64,000 nucleotides of DNA from Leucothrix arctica (GCF_003172895.1 NZ_QGKL01000019.1:110380-174379), one strand, 5' to 3'; numbered from the stretch's first letter, positions 8,093 through 16,589 are shown. A program made the numbers and translations. The notes: generated by a model from the sequence alone, not told the origin.

Positions 8093-8446
8093 TTTTACTG
8101 ACCGGTGATGGGGTAATTATGAGTATAGTTAGTAAATCATAGCTGTGCTGTTATATACGGTTTTTAGATACCCAAAAAAAAGGCAGTAATCGTCAAAGGA
8201 TAATTACTGCCTTTTTTCATTTCACAACTTGATGCGATACCAAAGATAAACCTGTGCTCCTAACGGACTAAAAAGCAGTCTTGCAAAGTCAACAGACCAA
8301 GCTGAGTAATGCTTTTAAACCATACCAATCACAACCAAAAAACCATTACACAATCTTTACAAATACATAGCACAAACTTACACAAATGAGGTTCATGATA
8401 CATCCATAAGTTAAACACCCCTCCCATTGGAAAAAAGGATATAACC
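8093..8446. other. Intergenic region with orphan terminator
   Basis: This gap separates the divergent secreted-protein gene and LysM copy 2. Its one clear element is the terminator-like stem at 8176-8217. I see no coding remnant around it. The last 30 bases before 8447 resemble the leader of LysM copy 1 (AAGGATATAACC before the ATG). Confidence 0.6.
8176..8217 (+). terminator. Orphan copy of the LysM-type terminator
   Basis: A perfect 15-bp stem, AAAAAAGGCAGTAAT at 8176-8190 and ATTACTGCCTTTTTT at 8203-8217, is nearly identical to the terminators behind both LysM genes. No plus-strand gene ends before it: the nearest gene to the left runs the other way. It may be the relic of a lost LysM copy. 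Confidence 0.85.
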
Positions 8447-8908
8447 ATGAAAATTTTAAACACAGTGATCGTGACATCAGTACTAGCGCTTGGCCTTGCA
8501 GGTAACTCAATGGCTGCACCTAGCCAAGTTCAGTTGCTTAAAATACAACAGCAAACGGCTCAAGCTAATAAACAAGCAGCACAGCAGAGAGCAGCTCAAA
8601 TTCAACGTCAGGCTGCACAGCAAAAAGTAGTTCAGGCTAGACAGCAAGCGATAAAGGCACAGCAGCTACAGGCTGCTAAACAAAAAGCCGCTCAAGCTCA
8701 GCAACAAGCAGCTAAGAAACGCGTTGTTGTTCAAAAAGTACCAAGTAAGCAAGTGGCGCAAAGTAACTACCGTGTAGCGACAGGCGATACGCTATACCGC
8801 ATTGCACAACGTAATAACGTTTCAGTAGAGACACTGGTTAAGCTAAACGGCCTTTGGGGCAGCAAAGCTAGCAACCTAAGCATAGGTGCAATCATTCGTC
8901 TTAAATAA
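8447..8908 (+). CDS. Secreted LysM-domain protein, copy 2
   Basis: A 153-residue paralogue of the protein at 1859. The signal peptide is almost the same (MKILNTVIVTSVLALGLAG, cleavage after NSMAA). The linker (about 27-105) is rich in Gln and Ala (repeats such as QAAQQ and KAAQAQQQAA) rather than Lys, and is likely extended or coiled. The C-terminal LysM domain (about 107-152) runs NYRVATGDTLYRIAQRNNVS to SIGAIIRLK. It is predicted to be periplasmic and to bind peptidoglycan. The same AAGGATATAACC ribosome site and the same terminator as copy 1 show that the whole transcription unit was duplicated. Confidence 0.9.
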   Translation: MKILNTVIVTSVLALGLAGNSMAAPSQVQLLKIQQQTAQANKQAAQQRAAQIQRQAAQQKVVQARQQAIKAQQLQAAKQKAAQAQQQAAKKRVVVQKVPSKQVAQSNYRVATGDTLYRIAQRNNVSVETLVKLNGLWGSKASNLSIGAIIRLK

Positions 8909-8930
8909 TAACGAATCATAGCGCGCAATA

Positions 8931-8968
8931 AAAAGGCAGTAATCGTCAGAGGATGATTACTGCCTTTT
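8931..8968 (+). terminator. Rho-independent terminator of LysM copy 2
   Basis: A 13-bp perfect stem, AAAAGGCAGTAAT at 8931-8943 and ATTACTGCCTTTT at 8956-8968, lies 22 bp after the stop codon. Confidence 0.92.
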
Positions 8969-9043
8969 GCATTAAGCCGTCTGTACTTTATGATAAAGTG
9001 ACTTTCATCATTTCACTCCAACCAATAACGGATCTTAAACACT

Positions 9044-9130
9044 ATGCTAAATTTTATTAAAGCCAATATGCTTTGGGTAGTCGTGGGTTGTGTATTGCTC
9101 GCTGCCTATATTTTTTCCGCAACGGCTTAG
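9044..9130 (+). CDS. 28-residue single-pass membrane peptide
   Basis: A short frame encodes MLNFIKANMLWVVVGCVLLA ending YIFSATA, essentially one membrane helix with a basic N-terminal side. The ribosome site upstream is weak (GGATCTTAAACACT). Small membrane peptides of this type exist widely, but I recognise no family, so this is a candidate only. It ends 38 bp before the stop codon of the convergent nitroreductase gene. Confidence 0.4.
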   Translation: MLNFIKANMLWVVVGCVLLAAYIFSATA

Positions 9131-9167
9131 CCACAAAACCACCCTGTTTGCATTCGGCTTTCTACGC

Positions 9168-9905
9168 TTACGACTTCAAGAAGCCCTGCTTCTGACAAAA
9201 CGCTAACAAATGCTCACGCTTTTTCAACTGGACTGCCGCTGCTGTTTGCTCAGACCAGTTACTCGCTTTCTGGTTATCGCCACGACTTAGGTAGTACTCG
9301 TGTATCTGTTGGTCATAAGCGTCCACATCAGACTGACAACGAGTCGCATCGTACTTGTCTTTATGAAGTACCACTTCAACCGGTAAACGAGGCTTCAAGT
9401 CAGGCTCAGCATCTGGCCAACCTAGACACATTCCAAACACCGGAATAACTTGCTCTGGTAATTCTAATAATTCAGCCACCTGCGCTGGATCATTACGAAT
9501 GCCGCCAATAAACACCGCGCCTAAGCCTTCTGACTCAGCGCCTAGCATCAAGTTTTGCGCCATTAGCGCAGCATCCATTGTTGCCGCTAGGAAGTGCTCA
9601 GTATTCCCTTCTAACTCACCTAAGCCTTGTTTGATCGAGGCATATTCAACCCGCGACAAGTCAGCACAAATCACCAAAAACTCAGATGCAGCTGCTACCC
9701 ATGTTTGCCCACCGGCTAACGTTGCGATTTTCTGACGCGTGTCCACATCAGTCACTTGTACTAGCGAGTACGCTTGAATGAAGCTTGACGTTGCCGCACC
9801 TTGGGCACATCGAATCAGCTTGTATAAAAGCTCAGGCTCAATCGCCTTATCTTTGTATTTACGAATAGATTTATGAGCGAGCTGAGCATCTAAAATTGGG
9901 TTCAT
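9168..9905 (-). CDS. nfsA: Oxygen-insensitive NADPH nitroreductase, NfsA family
   Basis: A 245-residue flavoprotein of the nitro/flavin reductase superfamily. The N terminus (LAHKSIRKYKDKAIE) carries the FMN-phosphate-binding HxSxRxY-type motif. SFIQAYSLVQVTD, QGLGELEGNTEHFL, GLGAVFIGGIRNDPAQVAEL and PVFGMCLGWPD follow the NfsA subfamily layout, which has a long C-terminal extension (KASNWSEQTAAAV). The family reduces nitroaromatics, quinones and chromate with NADPH in the cytoplasm. The length fits NfsA (about 240). The gene is monocistronic. The precise physiological substrate cannot be read from sequence. Confidence 0.9.
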   Translation of the reverse strand: MNPILDAQLAHKSIRKYKDKAIEPELLYKLIRCAQGAATSSFIQAYSLVQVTDVDTRQKIATLAGGQTWVAAASEFLVICADLSRVEYASIKQGLGELEGNTEHFLAATMDAALMAQNLMLGAESEGLGAVFIGGIRNDPAQVAELLELPEQVIPVFGMCLGWPDAEPDLKPRLPVEVVLHKDKYDATRCQSDVDAYDQQIHEYYLSRGDNQKASNWSEQTAAAVQLKKREHLLAFCQKQGFLKS

Positions 9906-10020
9906 AATCGTCCACCTATTAATTTCACCTAAAAAAAAAGCTACCCACCCTAAAAGGATAAGTAGCTGATTATTTTATTACAGTTGTTATACGAACCTTG
10001 GGTGTCGGTTCTTACAAAAC

Positions 10021-10782
10021 TTATAGTCGAGCAAGTAGCTCTGACTTTTTCTTACCGTATTCTTCATCAGTCAATATGCCTGCTTTGTTTAGCTCAGACA
10101 GTTTATTGATCAATGCAAACGTCTCATCTGACGCGCCATTATTGACAGCGGGTGCAGGTGTGAAAGCTGGCTCAGACATAGGTGCTGGTGCTGGCTCAAC
10201 AAAGTTATTATTGGGTTGTTGCGGCTTGTTGCCTGCACCGTTACCAGAAACAATTGGCAAGCTACTGACAGGAATAGTCCCGAACTGGCTACTAAAAGTC
10301 AGTGAGTCATTACCACCTTGCTGCTGGCTAACGCCACCAATCTGGTTATCAAGTGTGTCATAAACCGTTACTTGGCCATTCACTTCTACTGCTAGTCTGC
10401 CGTTAAAAACAGCGTAGCGTGTATTGTTTTGTCCACCACTACTAAACGGTGCGCCTAGCTCACTCGGCCACCACTGATTAGAGCCCGGAGTGCCCGCAGG
10501 AATAGTCGGAAACATTTCGTTATTTGCGAGTGCGTTTGACAAGTCGTTACATAGGTTATTAACCGTTGCTTGTAAGCCTTGGTTAAACATGTCGCCAACC
10601 ATCGTCATTCCACCACGCATCCACTGGCCACCCCCACCCAACTCAGGGCAGTTAAATTGTGCCATAGAACCTGAGCCATTATTTACTGCAACTAACATGT
10701 GTACGACGGCATCCGTACTTAGATTATAGCGATTAGACAACTCGTTAACGATACGTTGTCCGGTGTTAGTAAGGCTTTGCAT
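10021..10782 (-). CDS. SHOCT-domain protein
   Basis: I take the start at 10782 (MQSLTNTGQRIVNELSNRY), because upstream codons lack a ribosome site and the protein begins sensibly here; about 253 residues result. A helical N-terminal region precedes a Gly/Asn/Gln-rich middle with SSQFGTIPVSSLPIVSG. A Pro/Ala linker (EPAPAPMSEPAFTPAPA) leads to a C-terminal SHOCT motif (ALINKLSELNKAGILTDEEY, continuing GKKKSELLARL). SHOCT is a short oligomerisation module found at protein ends. There is no signal peptide or membrane segment. Function is unknown; proteins of this layout occur as single genes in gammaproteobacteria. Confidence 0.8.
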   Translation of the reverse strand: MQSLTNTGQRIVNELSNRYNLSTDAVVHMLVAVNNGSGSMAQFNCPELGGGGQWMRGGMTMVGDMFNQGLQATVNNLCNDLSNALANNEMFPTIPAGTPGSNQWWPSELGAPFSSGGQNNTRYAVFNGRLAVEVNGQVTVYDTLDNQIGGVSQQQGGNDSLTFSSQFGTIPVSSLPIVSGNGAGNKPQQPNNNFVEPAPAPMSEPAFTPAPAVNNGASDETFALINKLSELNKAGILTDEEYGKKKSELLARL

Positions 10783-10919
10783 AAGGTTCTCTTTATATTG
10801 AAAATATAGAATGTAGTGGATCAAGCCTTGATAATAGCACCTCTAAAAAAAACCGTGATGCTTTACTTCATTACTATTCAAAAATAAACAAATGCGTGTC
10901 TGATTATTGACTAATAAAG

Positions 10920-11285
10920 CTAACTGTCTAGCCAAGCTTCGGCTTCTGCCACTTGGTCTAAGTCAAATGCTTTTATGTCGATACCTGGAATGACGGCACC
11001 TTTGATTTCACTGGCTTTTTGCAGCCATGATCGGTCAGTGAGTACCGCGGCACGGTCAAATTTCCCGAGGAGTCCAAATAGCGCTGGCAGACGTGTGAAC
11101 TCTACGCCAATTGCGCCGAGTGATGGGAGGTGTAGATCAATGATGGTATAGCGCATTTTTCCGTGTTTGACGCTTTCAGATTTTGCTATCAAATCATCAA
11201 GTGCAAACTTCATGCTTTCAGCATCTAGCTTGCCACTGATTTCAATATCTACACGGTTTTCACCCTTTGATGTCACATTAAACAT
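10920..11285 (-). CDS. SpoIIAA-like (STAS/CRAL-TRIO fold) protein
   Basis: The ATG at 11285 is preceded by AGAGGAGAGCGCC, a good ribosome site, and gives 121 residues (MFNVTSKGENRVDIEISGKL). The pattern ISGKLDAESMKFALDDLI, RYTIIDLHLPS, RLPALFGLLGKFDRAAVLTD and IKAFDLDQVAEAEAWL matches the SpoIIAA-like family (PF11964), a small alpha/beta fold found in many proteobacteria. Its biochemical role is not established. The upstream gene (RDD) is on the same strand 87 bp away and could be cotranscribed. Confidence 0.85.
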   Translation of the reverse strand: MFNVTSKGENRVDIEISGKLDAESMKFALDDLIAKSESVKHGKMRYTIIDLHLPSLGAIGVEFTRLPALFGLLGKFDRAAVLTDRSWLQKASEIKGAVIPGIDIKAFDLDQVAEAEAWLDS

Positions 11286-11372
11286 GGCGCTCTCCTCTGT
11301 ATTTGTAAGTCTCCTACAACGACCAATATACGTTATATCGAGCACTTTAACATTAGCAAGCGCCTTTACCCC

Positions 11373-11891
11373 TCAGTGCTTAGGTACTTCCACCACGATT
11401 GTCTCTGCTAGGTAGTCATGTAGGCAGCGACGGTCTTCTCGAAAGATAAATAGTCCATCCACCAGACCAATGATTGAGCCAATCACAGGGATTTGAAATA
11501 CTAAGGTTTGTGGTAAATAGCGTACACTAAAGACTTTCCAAAGCGGCAATATCTGCTCACTTTCTCTATCGACTATTTTAATCTTCAACAGTCTTTTGCC
11601 AATCGTTTGACCGTATTTAGCGAGAAAATTACCGTGCAGTACTAGGTACATCACCAGCCCAAAGACGACGATCACAAGCGAATCAAAAATAGTCAGTGTC
11701 AGCTCTGTCGACTTCTCCCAAAACCCCATGTAATACAAAAATGGCAGTGACACGACCAAGCCAATACCCGCATCAATAATAAACGCTAGAAATCTGTCTG
11801 ACTTAGTCGCCAGTTGAAGTCCTTTTGACGCATCATTTATTGGGTCTGACAGTTGTGCTTTAGGCGGTGCAAAAACGTCTTCTGAATCCAT
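11373..11891 (-). CDS. RDD-family integral membrane protein
   Basis: A 172-residue membrane protein. After a soluble N-terminal stretch it shows three hydrophobic helices (about 33-55, 66-90 and 128-150), with the defining motifs SDRFLAFIIDAGIGL (Arg and Asp in helix 1) and GQTIGKRLLKIKIVD between helices 2 and 3. RDD proteins are inner-membrane proteins; some have been proposed as Na+(Li+)/H+ antiporters, but most are uncharacterised. The start at 11891 fits. It lies upstream of the SpoIIAA-like gene. Confidence 0.9.
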   Translation of the reverse strand: MDSEDVFAPPKAQLSDPINDASKGLQLATKSDRFLAFIIDAGIGLVVSLPFLYYMGFWEKSTELTLTIFDSLVIVVFGLVMYLVLHGNFLAKYGQTIGKRLLKIKIVDRESEQILPLWKVFSVRYLPQTLVFQIPVIGSIIGLVDGLFIFREDRRCLHDYLAETIVVEVPKH

Positions 11892-12084
11892 TCTTTATTA
11901 CCTTAATCTGTGGGGTTTAGTCGTAGAACACGAGGCGATGAGTTTACAGTAGCTTCATCGCTATATAAATGAAGTCAACTTAACGACACATCGATACCGC
12001 ACACATCATGCGACAAAACACAACTTTCCCGCTAGTATACGCACTGCTGTATAACTGGCTTTTACTTACCAAAGGAATCACCGA

Positions 12085-12516
12085 ATGCTTGGATCGTTAC
12101 TGTTTATCGCTGCGCTTGTTACATGTGTTGGCTTACTGACTGCTATATACCGACGTCAACCGTTGAAGCGACTAACATTGATTAAGCCAGGTATCGTGTT
12201 TTTTCCTAAATACATTGCGGCTTATACGCGCAGTGACGCTGATGTAGCGTTGACTATTGGGCAGTTAGGTTTTCGTAGAAACGAAATGACGGGGTTGTAT
12301 TCTCGCGGCACGATGCGTACAGGGTTAAACACTAAGTCCATCAAGCTGACTATTTCAATGGATTATGAGAAAAAAGAGATTTCTATCTACTCTTCATTTT
12401 TCGGTATTTTGTTTGATAATGGTGACATTTGGCAATTAGCACATGATGCAATCAATGGACTAGAAGTTGAGAAAGACAGAACACAAGCGTTGGTTGATCT
12501 GTTTGATAATAAGTAA
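12085..12516 (+). CDS. Hypothetical membrane-anchored protein
   Basis: A 143-residue protein with one N-terminal membrane helix (MLGSLLFIAALVTCVGLLTA), then a basic stretch (RRQPLKRLTLIKPG) and a cytoplasmic domain of mixed strands and helices (FFPKYIAAYTRSDADVALT, LGFRRNEMTGLYSRG, FGILFDNGDIWQLAHDAIN). I recognise no family. AAAGGAATCACCGA precedes the ATG. It lies 51 bp before thiD on the same strand and could be cotranscribed with it, although nothing links the functions. Confidence 0.7.
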   Translation: MLGSLLFIAALVTCVGLLTAIYRRQPLKRLTLIKPGIVFFPKYIAAYTRSDADVALTIGQLGFRRNEMTGLYSRGTMRTGLNTKSIKLTISMDYEKKEISIYSSFFGILFDNGDIWQLAHDAINGLEVEKDRTQALVDLFDNK

Positions 12517-12567
12517 TAAATATTCCCCCACAACTAATCCAATAAACTGCCCACGCTAGGAGCTTTT

Positions 12568-13416
12568 ATGTCAAGCCACACCGCAACATCTACTCAACCG
12601 TTATCAACGCCCATTGTGTTAACAATTGCTGGCTCTGACAGCGGTGGTGGCGCGGGTATTCAAGCGGATATAAAAGCAATTTCAGCAACGGGTAGTTTTG
12701 CCTGTTCTGCGATCACTGCCATTACTGCGCAAAACACCCTTGGCGTCTCGGCCATCTTCCCTATTCCACTTGAGCATATCGAAAAGCAACTCGACGCTGT
12801 GTTTACGGATTTGAATGTGATTGCCGTTAAAGTCGGCATGCTGGCAGACACTGACATCATTAAAGTAGTAGCTGCGAAAATCAAACAGTACAATCCTCAG
12901 TTTGTCGTCATTGACCCTGTCATGGTGGCAACAAGTGGCGATATGCTGTTGAAAGAGTCAGCGGTTGCTACGTTAAAATCAGTGCTATTCCCACTAGCCG
13001 ACTTGATTACCCCCAACTTACCAGAAGGCGCTGCCTTAACGGGTATGAGCGTTCCACAGGATGAGTTGGACATGGAGAAGATGATTGGCCAACTGCGTGA
13101 CTTGAACGTCAACGCAGTGCTATTAAAAGGCGGGCATTTAGAAGCTAATCAGAACAGTAACGACTTGCTTATCTTCCCTGATGAGGTTCACTCCTTGAGT
13201 GCAAAACGTATCGCCACTAAAAACACACATGGCACAGGCTGCACGCTGTCTTCGGCTATCGCGTCTTACTTAGCGCAAGGTAATGATTTGATACAGTCCG
13301 TTAAGTTGGGTAAACGATACATCTCTGAGGCCATTGCTCACGCTGATGAGCTAAGTATTGGCCAAGGTCATGGCCCAGTGAATCACTTTTACGACGGGCA
13401 TTTAGCGGTTCGTTGA
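12568..13416 (+). CDS. thiD: Hydroxymethylpyrimidine/phosphomethylpyrimidine kinase
   Basis: A 282-residue ribokinase-like enzyme that phosphorylates hydroxymethylpyrimidine twice for thiamine synthesis. It shows IAGSDSGGGAGIQADIKAIS (substrate-binding N terminus), VIDPVMVATSG, DLITPNLPEGAALTG and the ATP/anion-hole motif NTHGTGCTLSSAIASYL with its catalytic-site Cys. Length and motifs are typical of ThiD. The N terminus has about 15 extra residues (SSHTATSTQPLSTP). AGGAGC precedes the ATG. No thiamine riboswitch or other thi gene is seen nearby, so it appears to be a stand-alone salvage/biosynthesis gene. Confidence 0.95.
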   Translation: MSSHTATSTQPLSTPIVLTIAGSDSGGGAGIQADIKAISATGSFACSAITAITAQNTLGVSAIFPIPLEHIEKQLDAVFTDLNVIAVKVGMLADTDIIKVVAAKIKQYNPQFVVIDPVMVATSGDMLLKESAVATLKSVLFPLADLITPNLPEGAALTGMSVPQDELDMEKMIGQLRDLNVNAVLLKGGHLEANQNSNDLLIFPDEVHSLSAKRIATKNTHGTGCTLSSAIASYLAQGNDLIQSVKLGKRYISEAIAHADELSIGQGHGPVNHFYDGHLAVR

Positions 13417-13427
13417 GTTGTTCAGAC

Positions 13428-14147
13428 TCACGATGACGCGGTTAGCATAAAGCCATACATACCGAGTACAAAACCTAGTACTGCACCCATGGGTGGGCCC
13501 CAGTGATTTTCGAGTCTCACTTTGGGCGCTAAGTCTTGGAAAATGGAATAAAGAATGCCGCCTGCTGCAAACAGCATAATCATCGAAATAACGTCAGGTT
13601 GTCGGTCTAGCCATAGGTAGCCTGTCACTCCGGCTATCGGGCCTAGCAGTGACATAACGCTAAAGGTAATGATGATCTTTCTAGGGTTGTAGGTTGCGTT
13701 AGTGTTTAACTCTCGATACGCGCTAAACCCTTCCGGGATGTTTTGTAGCGCAATTAAACCTGCCAATAAATAGGCACTGTTACTGCCCGTTGCAAAGGCT
13801 GCACCGAGTGCGATGGACTCTGGAATGAAATCAGTTAACATTGCCGCTAACTGAGTGGCTGGGGTATTTATTTTCTTTAGGTAGATATCCAGCAGCATAA
13901 AACACAAACCGCCTGCAACAAACCAAAAACAGACATTTAAAGGGCTCAGTGTTGCGATCCCTTCTGGGACTAATACAAGTGCGACGGCAGACAATAATGC
14001 ACCGCCCCCGAAGGCTAGGACGCTATGTTCAAAGCCTTCACCTATCCACTTTTCGTTCATCTCTTCGATGTATGCCATGACCGCACCAAACGCCATCGCC
14101 AAACCCGCGAACAGTGTCGTCGCGATAACCATAAACAAAAGAGACAT
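13428..14147 (-). CDS. ZIP-family divalent metal transporter
   Basis: A 239-residue membrane protein with about eight hydrophobic helices. The ZIP signature lies in the two metal-binding helices: LTDFIPESIALGAAF (helix 4, Pro-Glu with neighbouring Asp) and LIALQNIPEGFSAYREL (helix 5, NIPEG). GVTGYL and the C-terminal GAVLGFVLGMYGF complete the fold. ZIP proteins move zinc, iron or manganese into the cytosol; this one is nearest to the ZupT-like branch. Several His ligands common in other ZIPs are absent, so metal specificity is uncertain. It converges on thiD with only 11 bp between the stop codons. Confidence 0.88.
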   Translation of the reverse strand: MSLLFMVIATTLFAGLAMAFGAVMAYIEEMNEKWIGEGFEHSVLAFGGGALLSAVALVLVPEGIATLSPLNVCFWFVAGGLCFMLLDIYLKKINTPATQLAAMLTDFIPESIALGAAFATGSNSAYLLAGLIALQNIPEGFSAYRELNTNATYNPRKIIITFSVMSLLGPIAGVTGYLWLDRQPDVISMIMLFAAGGILYSIFQDLAPKVRLENHWGPPMGAVLGFVLGMYGFMLTASS

Positions 14148-14295
14148 ACATTAACCTGTATTCAAATGTTGCCCTGAACTAGGGCGTCGAGGGCAACACT
14201 TGTAGTCTACTTTTTAGATACGTACAAGCACACTTTCTAACTTACGACGAGACTTAGGCAAGTTGGCATTGCAATAACCTTCCTCAAGACGGTAG

Positions 14296-14439
14296 CCTAT
14301 ACGTGGAAAATGGAAAGGCGTGATTCTTTATCATTTACTTGTAGATACGATTCGTTTTAACGGACTTAAACGACAAATACCGTGTGTTACGCAACGGATG
14401 TTGACTAAACAACTTCATGAGCTTGAGGCTACTGCTTAA
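14296..14439 (+). pseudogene. Remnant of an HxlR-family transcriptional regulator
   Basis: After an in-frame stop at 14293, 47 codons read [33 protein letters not shown] and [13 protein letters not shown]. This is the winged-helix core of HxlR regulators (compare the family pattern GGKW...ILxxL...RFxEL...ISxxMLTxxLRELE). The N-terminal Cys region and the C-terminal wing are missing. The stop overlaps the end of the cold-shock gene on the other strand by four bases. It is a clear decay product with no start codon. Confidence 0.85.
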
Positions 14440-15005
14440 TTACACCACTGACTCTCACACGGGACACCATCATGGTCGCCATCCATCTTAGTACCTGAAC
14501 AGTTTTGTACATAAAATTTGGCTTCTGCACACGAAGTAACTTCACTGCAGTAGACCTTACCTCTACAACTAAACTGGCTTTTCACAATTTTTGTGAACAC
14601 TGGCGTTTCATGTGATGCTTCACTAACTAGGGTTTGAGCTTGGACTTCAACAACTATTTGTCGTTGATAAACTTCATATCCAATCACTGCTACAGCGATT
14701 AGGCCGAGCACAGTTAATAAACCACTAAAGAAACTTTTTGGCTGAGCCTCTTGCGCTGGGAGTTGCTTTGACACTCTGCTTCTGGATGTTAAATCAGTTG
14801 AGGCGACACCACGAATTTGGGCCTGCGTAGCCCTTACCTTGCCATTGTTATCTGTGTGACATTGAAAAGTAAGAACATCACCGACGACTGGACGGCGACT
14901 CATTTTCTTTAACGCTGAAATGTGAACAAAAACATCTTTAGCACCTGGTGAGCTAATAAAGCCGAAACCTTTATCCCCATTCCAGACTTTTAATCGTCCT
15001 TCCAT
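14436..15005 (-). CDS. Cold-shock domain, membrane helix and excalibur domain fusion
   Basis: I use the ATG at 15005 ([17 protein letters not shown]); a GTG at 15014 would add three residues. Residues 1-65 are a cold-shock RNA/ssDNA-binding domain with both RNP motifs (KGFGFI and VFVHIS). A basic linker follows, then one membrane helix (about 92-112, [19 protein letters not shown]). The C-terminal part has four to six Cys residues and ends with an excalibur calcium-binding motif ([13 protein letters not shown]). The CSD should face the cytosol and the excalibur domain the periplasm. Function is unknown. CSD-membrane proteins exist in proteobacteria, but this C-terminal partner is less usual. 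Confidence 0.88.
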   Translation of the reverse strand: MEGRLKVWNGDKGFGFISSPGAKDVFVHISALKKMSRRPVVGDVLTFQCHTDNNGKVRATQAQIRGVASTDLTSRSRVSKQLPAQEAQPKSFFSGLLTVLGLIAVAVIGYEVYQRQIVVEVQAQTLVSEASHETPVFTKIVKSQFSCRGKVYCSEVTSCAEAKFYVQNCSGTKMDGDHDGVPCESQWCN

Positions 15006-15172
15006 AATAAACACACTCTTATATTGTTATTTTTATTCGTAAAGACTTATTATTAATCTTTGTGGTGTTATTTTATATATCGATTATTCATAGTACAAAA
15101 GAATAGAAAGAAATGCTCATCAAATTAACGGCTTTATTGGTTTTTTGTTGGCTAAAGCCCATGCTTTCGGAA

Positions 15173-15856
15173 CTAAGCCAAATGTCCTACCTTCACATAA
15201 ATCAATGCACCATCATCTTTAGTAAATGGCGTATGTTGGCTCAAGTGCGGGTTACGTAACCAAGTACCTGTTGGGTATTCACCATGCTCATCGTAAAACG
15301 TACCAGACAGTACAAATATCTCTTCACCACCCCAGTGCTGATGCGGCTGGAACTTTGTATTGGGTGCCCACTTAACTAACGCAACCGACTCATAACTAAA
15401 ACTGTGTAGTGGCATAACGGTTAATCCATCAACTAACCCTTGCCGCCATTCTGTTGTTAACGTGTCGATAGCTTTTTGCTCTGTATCTTCAGCATCGAAT
15501 TGATCCAGTTTGACAAAAATCGTCGCCCCTGCTTCTCCAATACGCGGTGTATGGGAAGTGCCGATTGGGTTTCTGACATAAGTGCCAGCAGGATAGATTG
15601 CATGCTCATCTGCAAATGCGCCTTCCAATACAAAAAACTCTTCGCCGCCAGTATGCGTGTGTGGTGAAAACTCGCTATTCGGTGCGTAACGCACAATCGT
15701 AGTGACTCGGTCAACGTCATCACAAATACGGTCTAAGCGCATACGTTCGACACCGGGCATCGGTGAATCAACCCATTGATAGTCTTCTGGCCTTATCACT
15801 ACGCGTTTTTCTAGATCCGCATTGAAGTATAAGGGATCTATTTTTGTATTATTCAT
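15173..15856 (-). CDS. Double-cupin ChrR-like protein
   Basis: The start at 15856 (MNNTKIDPLYFNADLE) has GGAATAG upstream; a longer frame from 15880 is less likely. It is about 227 residues with two ChrR-type cupin domains. Domain 1 carries FSPHTHTGGEEFFVLEGAF and domain 2 FQPHQHWGGEEIFVLSGTFY, each followed by a YPAGTYVRNP or YPTGTWLRNP block. HxH and Glu are the metal ligands. This resembles the zinc-anti-sigma ChrR cupin, but the N-terminal anti-sigma zinc domain is absent, and no ECF sigma factor gene is adjacent. Similar proteins are annotated as cupins or acetylacetone-cleaving-like enzymes. Biochemical role unknown. Confidence 0.85.
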   Translation of the reverse strand: MNNTKIDPLYFNADLEKRVVIRPEDYQWVDSPMPGVERMRLDRICDDVDRVTTIVRYAPNSEFSPHTHTGGEEFFVLEGAFADEHAIYPAGTYVRNPIGTSHTPRIGEAGATIFVKLDQFDAEDTEQKAIDTLTTEWRQGLVDGLTVMPLHSFSYESVALVKWAPNTKFQPHQHWGGEEIFVLSGTFYDEHGEYPTGTWLRNPHLSQHTPFTKDDGALIYVKVGHLA

Positions 15857-16128
15857 GTGCTCTATTCCAATCAATGGCATTCAAGGGTTGAGGTGGGCTG
15901 TTGTTAAGGCAACTGCACTCTTTCAAAATACGGTATCACTTTTAGTCTGTAAGCATATATCCATATCGGATATTCAGACGTCTTTGACCCATTGATCATG
16001 GGGTTTTATTTTTAGTTTTAGTCCAAATAACATTACATAAACTGATTTATATCAATGTTCTTAGACTTTTAATCTAATATGATTTTGTTTGACAAAGATA
16101 AACCAATTCTTATGTAGGACATAAAAAA

Positions 16129-16467
16129 ATGAAACAAGATATGAGTAATTTAAACCGTAGAAATTTCCTAAAGAAAAGCCTTTTGGGTTTGACTACTGTT
16201 GCAGCAACTTCGACCATTTCTATTCAAGCTTTCGCTGATGAACTACCTGAGCTAACAGAAACTGACCCAATGGCGATTGGCTTAGGCTACAAGAAAGACA
16301 CGGCTACTGTTGACGCGGCCAAACAGCCGAAGCATAAGCCCGAGCAAAACTGCGCTAACTGTGCCTTGTACACAAGCAAGTCAGATACAGCGGGCGCTTG
16401 CGCTATTTTCGCTGGAAAGCAAGTCAGTGCAATCGGTTGGTGTAGTGTTTGGGCTCCAAAAGCTTAA
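16129..16467 (+). CDS. High-potential iron-sulfur protein (HiPIP) with Tat signal
   Basis: A 112-residue precursor. The N terminus has a Tat signal (NRRNFLKKSLLGLTTVAATS, cleavage near AFA-DE). The mature part has the four HiPIP cysteines: QNCANCALYTS (two), GACAIFAG, and GWCSVWAPKA at the C terminus, binding one [4Fe-4S] cluster. HiPIPs are periplasmic electron carriers that donate to cytochrome oxidases or photosynthetic centres, common in sulfur-oxidising gammaproteobacteria. AGGAC lies nine bases before the ATG. A strong terminator follows, so the gene is monocistronic. Its presence suggests a HiPIP-linked respiratory chain. Confidence 0.95.
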   Translation: MKQDMSNLNRRNFLKKSLLGLTTVAATSTISIQAFADELPELTETDPMAIGLGYKKDTATVDAAKQPKHKPEQNCANCALYTSKSDTAGACAIFAGKQVSAIGWCSVWAPKA

Positions 16468-16510
16468 GCTTATACCGAACTAGTCGCGTAGGCCCTAGGG
16501 CTATGTATGA

Positions 16511-16545
16511 AGCCGAAAAGTACTAATGACTTTTTGGCTTTTTTG
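16511..16545 (+). terminator. Rho-independent terminator of the HiPIP gene
   Basis: AGCCGAAAAGT at 16511-16521 pairs with ACTTTTTGGCT at 16529-16539 (11 pairs, one G-T) and is followed by a T run. Confidence 0.85.
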
Positions 16546-16589
16546 TTTTCTGAAGAAGTTGGCTATGAAATACGGCTTCTAGTGCCAAC

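Noticed and set aside
15173..15856. ChrR anti-sigma factor regulating an ECF sigma
   Set aside because: The N-terminal zinc anti-sigma domain is missing and no ECF sigma gene is adjacent; only the cupin part is related.
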